From NCBI GenBank assembly GCA_964508135.1, contig CAZDSU010000030.1, positions 1-64,000 on the forward strand: 64,000 bases of DNA. The letters run 5' to 3'. The notes beneath the pieces were generated by a model, which saw only the letters and a list, made by a program, of their open reading frames with translations, did not search any database and had not been told where the DNA came from. Of the stretch, positions 61,242 to 64,000 are shown in pieces. How positions within the stretch are numbered: the first letter of the stretch is position 1; each line of letters begins with the position of its first letter. Made by a program: the position numbers and the translations under genes. Source of the DNA: UBA6168 sp964508135. Lineage in GTDB: Bacteria > Bacteroidota > Bacteroidia > Chitinophagales > Saprospiraceae.

Positions 61242-62835
61242 TTAGGATTGAGTGGAATCTTTCGGTTTCTTTGTTCCAAAAGCATATTTTTCCACCAACT
61301 CATGCGTAGAAATTGCCCCATTCATCCATGCCACAACATTATTATGCCTATCCTTAAAGTCTTGCTCTGAAGTCAACAATTTACCTCCAACAATTTGAGC
61401 AGACTCTAACCAATTGCCTTCGTGTATCATCCCTAAATCACTAACGTCAGATTCGTTTTCAATTTCACTAAAATACCCCATATTTACATTTCTCGCACTC
61501 ATTTCAACATCAAGAAATGAGAAAAGCCTCTGCAAAAAATAGGCTCCAGACGTGTGGAAATGATATTTATCAACAACGGTGCTGAGGTATGGGAGTAACA
61601 ACTTTTCGTCACATGATTTCTGGTAAACATGAGAGGAAAATACGAACATCTTATTTAAAACACAAATCGAATCAATGCATTGAAACAAGTATCGTAATTT
61701 ATTGTACATCCATCCAGTTTTGCTTCCTTTGTTATAAAACGCAATGACCTTTTCAGCTATCTTCTTGGGATTTTTGTAAGCGGTAGTTCTGAAAGCGAAG
61801 ACGCCCTTAAATATTGGAATTACTGGCTGGGGGTATCTGCTAATATCGTGAAGTAGTTCAAGTGATTGGTCTAACTCTTTAGAGTTTAGTGTCGATTTGA
61901 CTTCTATTACAGCCCTGACTGATTCAATTTTTACAACGACAATATTGTTTTCCTTGAACAATGGGATGTAGTTGTGAGAATCGAAAATAATAATATCAAT
62001 TTGACGGTTGCAACCTTCGATAAATCCGCTGGATATTGAAAATTTTGATGGCAAGTATCTCTGGAATAAGTTAATGAGTAGGTTTTCCCTATAACTTCCA
62101 ATAACCCCTCCATGATTAATAAGAAGCTCCACTCGTTTACTCTTCTCAATTAGCTCATCAATAATTGAAGTGAAGAATCTTCTTCTTTTTCCCTGTTCAA
62201 CTAATTCACTACAAGGCTTTAACTGGACTTTGTTTCCTTCTTTAGTAGGTGTTAATTTTTTATCAGAAATCAAAATCTTGATTAGAACATCAATTGATTC
62301 TTTTGGCAGTTTTAAATTTCTGCTTAAATGACTCAAAAGCTCGTTCTTTTCTAAGGAATCAGGGGTTGTTCCTGACACGTAATTTTTTATGTAATTGATG
62401 TACTCGAAAAATCGAAACCTTAAATCATCAAGGTTTTTCTCCAAAGCCCCTTGATACATTCCAAGGTAAAATGGTATTGGGTAGCCATGGAATTCATTTA
62501 CTGGAATTTTGAAGTTTCCGTACTGACCTGAATAATTGCTTGGCCTAAGAGACTGTTTTAAAACCCCTAACGAGGCAGAAAATGTCAGATTTTGAGCGGC
62601 AGACGAAGGGAGATTTTCAAGGGATAGTGGTTCTTATCGCTTGAAAATTTGCCACAGTATGACGCCAAAAGATGGCGTTTTATGGCCGTCAAGGGGTTTT
62701 AAAACAGTCTCTAACATACAGCTCCTTTGAGATGTAATCTTCATCAACGCAAAGCTTTATCACCTCAAAATAGTCTTTACTCCCATCAATAAAGTCAAGA
62801 TGCTTTTCAAGTTTCATTTCTTGTTTCATTTTCAT
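61242..62835 (-). pseudogene. DUF6602-like nuclease gene split by a MITE
   Basis: The present open frame (61242-62459, 405 residues from an internal ATG) lacks its N-terminus. The original start is ATG at 62835 (MKMKQEMKLEKHLDFIDGSK); the frame reaches codon 41 (KELYV) and is cut by the 163-bp element at 62549-62711. Removing the element and one TAA copy gives KELYVRPSNYSGQYGNFKIP and a continuous 475-residue protein. The centre has GSYRENLLINLFQRYLPSKF and a PD-(D/E)XK pattern (QIDIIIFD, then AVIEVKSTL), as in DUF6602-type nuclease-like proteins found in defence contexts. It is AT-rich compared with its neighbours. A shorter product from 62459 might still be made; activity unknown. Confidence 0.8.
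62549..62711. mobile_element. 163-bp MITE, IS5-like ends, TAA target site
   Basis: Terminal inverted repeats GAGACTGTTTTAAAACCCCT at 62549-62568 and the exact inverse at 62692-62711 (20 of 20). TAA on each side (62546-62548 and 62712-62714) is the target duplication. No transposase; small internal hairpins such as GACGCCAAAAGATGGCGT. Ends resemble the partial element at 1-55 and IS5-family repeats. It disrupts the DUF6602-like gene. Confidence 0.9.
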
Positions 62836-63108
62836 TTCTCAACAATCGTAAAGCAAAATTATGCTATTCATCTCAAGCCACCAATCACCCTTTCATAAGC
62901 CTACACCTTCAAGAGCAATCTCCTAACCGCAAAATTGGCACACAAAACCGTAATGCGGGTAGGTTGTACTTGCAGGACAGCAACTATCTTTACACCTGTT
63001 TGATTTTCGTAACCTTCTGTTTGTTTTCAATAATTTTACCTAAAATTTGAGTTGTTTCTTTGCACCAAACCCCGAAACCCATTTTCACAGACTTCAACCA
63101 TCACCATC

Positions 63109-63369
63109 ATGGCAAACTTCACACTCAACATCAACGGCAAACAGCAACAAGTGGACGTTGACCCGTCCACTCCCATGCTCTGGATGCTGCGTGACCACCT
63201 CAACCTCGTCGGTACCAAGTACGGCTGCGGCATCGCCCAGTGCGGCGCCTGCACCATCGGCGAGCCGCCGTTCCCGCCCACCTTCGGGGCGCTGGCGAAT
63301 GCGCTGTACAAGGCGACGGGGAAGCGGGTGTACCGTCAGCCGTTTTTGGGGGAGAACCATAATATTTGA
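63109..63369 (+). pseudogene. iorA-iorB fusion remnant
   Basis: An 86-residue frame whose first 50 residues match the 2Fe-2S subunit at 63490 (MANFTLNINGKQQQVDVDPS, TPMLWMLRDHLNLVG, TKYGCGIAQCGACTI). From residue 51 it switches to GEPPFPPTFGALANALYKAT and GKRVYRQPF, the typical end of the molybdenum-binding subunit IorB. The junction lies near 63258. It is best explained by a deletion that removed the rest of iorA and nearly all of iorB from an earlier copy of the operon. Only Cys 40, 45 and 48 of the first cluster remain, so a functional protein is unlikely. A weak -7-like box TATCTTTA lies at 62985-62992. Confidence 0.82.
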
Positions 63370-63489
63370 AGATTGACCCTGCGGCATGAAGCCACTTGGT
63401 GATTTTGTTTATTTCCATTTCCAAATCATTTTTTAACTTGCCCCCAATTCTTAAAAGTCCATTTAGTTGAACAACTCATCATCATCATC

Positions 63490-63942
63490 ATGGCAATCTT
63501 CAATCTAAACATCAACGGAAAAAAGCAGCAGGTGGACGTTGACCCCGCCACGCCCATGCTTTGGGTACTGCGTGACCATCTCAACCTCGTCGGCACCAAG
63601 TACAGTTGCGGCATCGCCCAGTGCGGCACCTGCACCATCCACCTCGGCGACGTGGCAATGCGCTCCTGCATGTTGCCAGTCTCACAGGTCGGCAACCAAG
63701 CCATCACCACCATCGAGGGCCTCTCTGAAAGCGGCGACCACCCGGTGCAAAAGGCATGGCTGGAGCACGACGTTGCGCAGTGCGGGTACTGCCAGTCCGG
63801 GCAAATCATGAACGCCGCTGCATTGCTGAAAGCCAATCCCAATCCCGGCGATGCCGAAATCGAAGCCGCCATGAACGGCAATATCTGCCGCTGCGCCACT
63901 TATGTTCGCATCAAGGCGGCGATTAAAACGGCGGCTGGTTGA
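63490..63942 (+). CDS. iorA: 2Fe-2S subunit of isoquinoline 1-oxidoreductase-like enzyme
   Basis: A 150-residue electron-transfer subunit of a molybdenum hydroxylase (xanthine dehydrogenase family). The plant-ferredoxin-like N-terminal domain has C40, C45, C48 and C60 (SCGIAQCGTC, then RSC). The second domain has C98, C101, C133 and C135 (QCGYCQSGQ, then GNICRCATYVR). Full length for the alpha subunit of isoquinoline 1-oxidoreductase-type enzymes, which oxidise N-heterocycles or aldehydes. The catalytic beta subunit would be expected just beyond the window edge. It follows a decayed copy of the same locus at 63109. Short GAAATTGGG-type repeats fill 63951-64000. Confidence 0.92.
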   Translation: MAIFNLNINGKKQQVDVDPATPMLWVLRDHLNLVGTKYSCGIAQCGTCTIHLGDVAMRSCMLPVSQVGNQAITTIEGLSESGDHPVQKAWLEHDVAQCGYCQSGQIMNAAALLKANPNPGDAEIEAAMNGNICRCATYVRIKAAIKTAAG

Positions 63943-64000
63943 ACTGGAAATTAGAAATTAAGAAATTGGGAAATTATAGACACCCCCAATTTCTCAATTT

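Overview
The window comes from a Bacteroidota genome, most likely a member of the class Saprospiria. The reasons are many secreted proteins with Por-type (type IX) secretion sorting tails, a giant gliding-type protein beside a PorP/SprF gene, SprB repeats, a hybrid two-component regulator, CATCTTTG-like -7 promoter boxes and almost no Shine-Dalgarno signals. The assignment rests on protein families only. No rRNA, tRNA, CRISPR array or phage was seen.

Layout. 1-2300: end of an IS5-like element, two small unknown genes, xisI with a truncated xisH, an MgtC/SapB protein, and several palindromic repeats. 2303-9083: a complete nine-gene N-type rotary ATPase operon (atpDCQRBEFAG). 9086-14411 (minus strand): YdjC/ChbG-like deacetylase, a secreted protein with an HEAFGH motif, an OPT transporter and a YceI lipoprotein. 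14826-18727: a small secreted protein and a type IIG restriction-modification gene carrying two frameshifts. 18776-34799: mostly secreted or surface proteins (sialidase-like, beta-helix lipoprotein, fibre-like protein, metzincin protease, SprB-repeat protein, two dockerin-like paralogues) plus a di-haem peroxidase. 35209-38487: sugar isomerase-like protein, DnaQ-type exonuclease, amidase. 38850-45185: a 1732-residue adhesin-like protein with its PorP/SprF partner. 46079-48954: stand-alone sorting tail, lipoprotein, orphan secretin and GlsB-like protein. 49028-56421: a hybrid two-component regulator followed by three secreted-protein genes, each behind the same promoter and operator. 56688-60979: AAA ATPase, GH51 arabinofuranosidase and a divergent AraC regulator. 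61029-63942: decayed genes and the start of an isoquinoline 1-oxidoreductase-like locus.

The most interesting system is the 49-56 kb block. A beta-propeller sensor kinase fused to a receiver and AraC domain sits directly upstream of three genes. Each gene is preceded by a tandem pair of a 17-bp motif at a 22-bp period, exactly 11 bp from a shared CATCTTTG box. This looks like a self-contained signalling circuit whose outputs are small secreted proteins and a discoidin-CAP protein, two of them made by tandem duplication.

A second theme is gene decay. A nuclease-like gene is split by a 163-bp MITE whose removal restores the frame exactly. An iorA start is fused to an iorB end. A PorP/SprF gene and an AAA ATPase gene leave reciprocal remnants at two loci. 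There are also orphan pieces of a sorting tail, an AraC regulator and xisH. At least four kinds of small palindromic or inverted-repeat element lie between genes.
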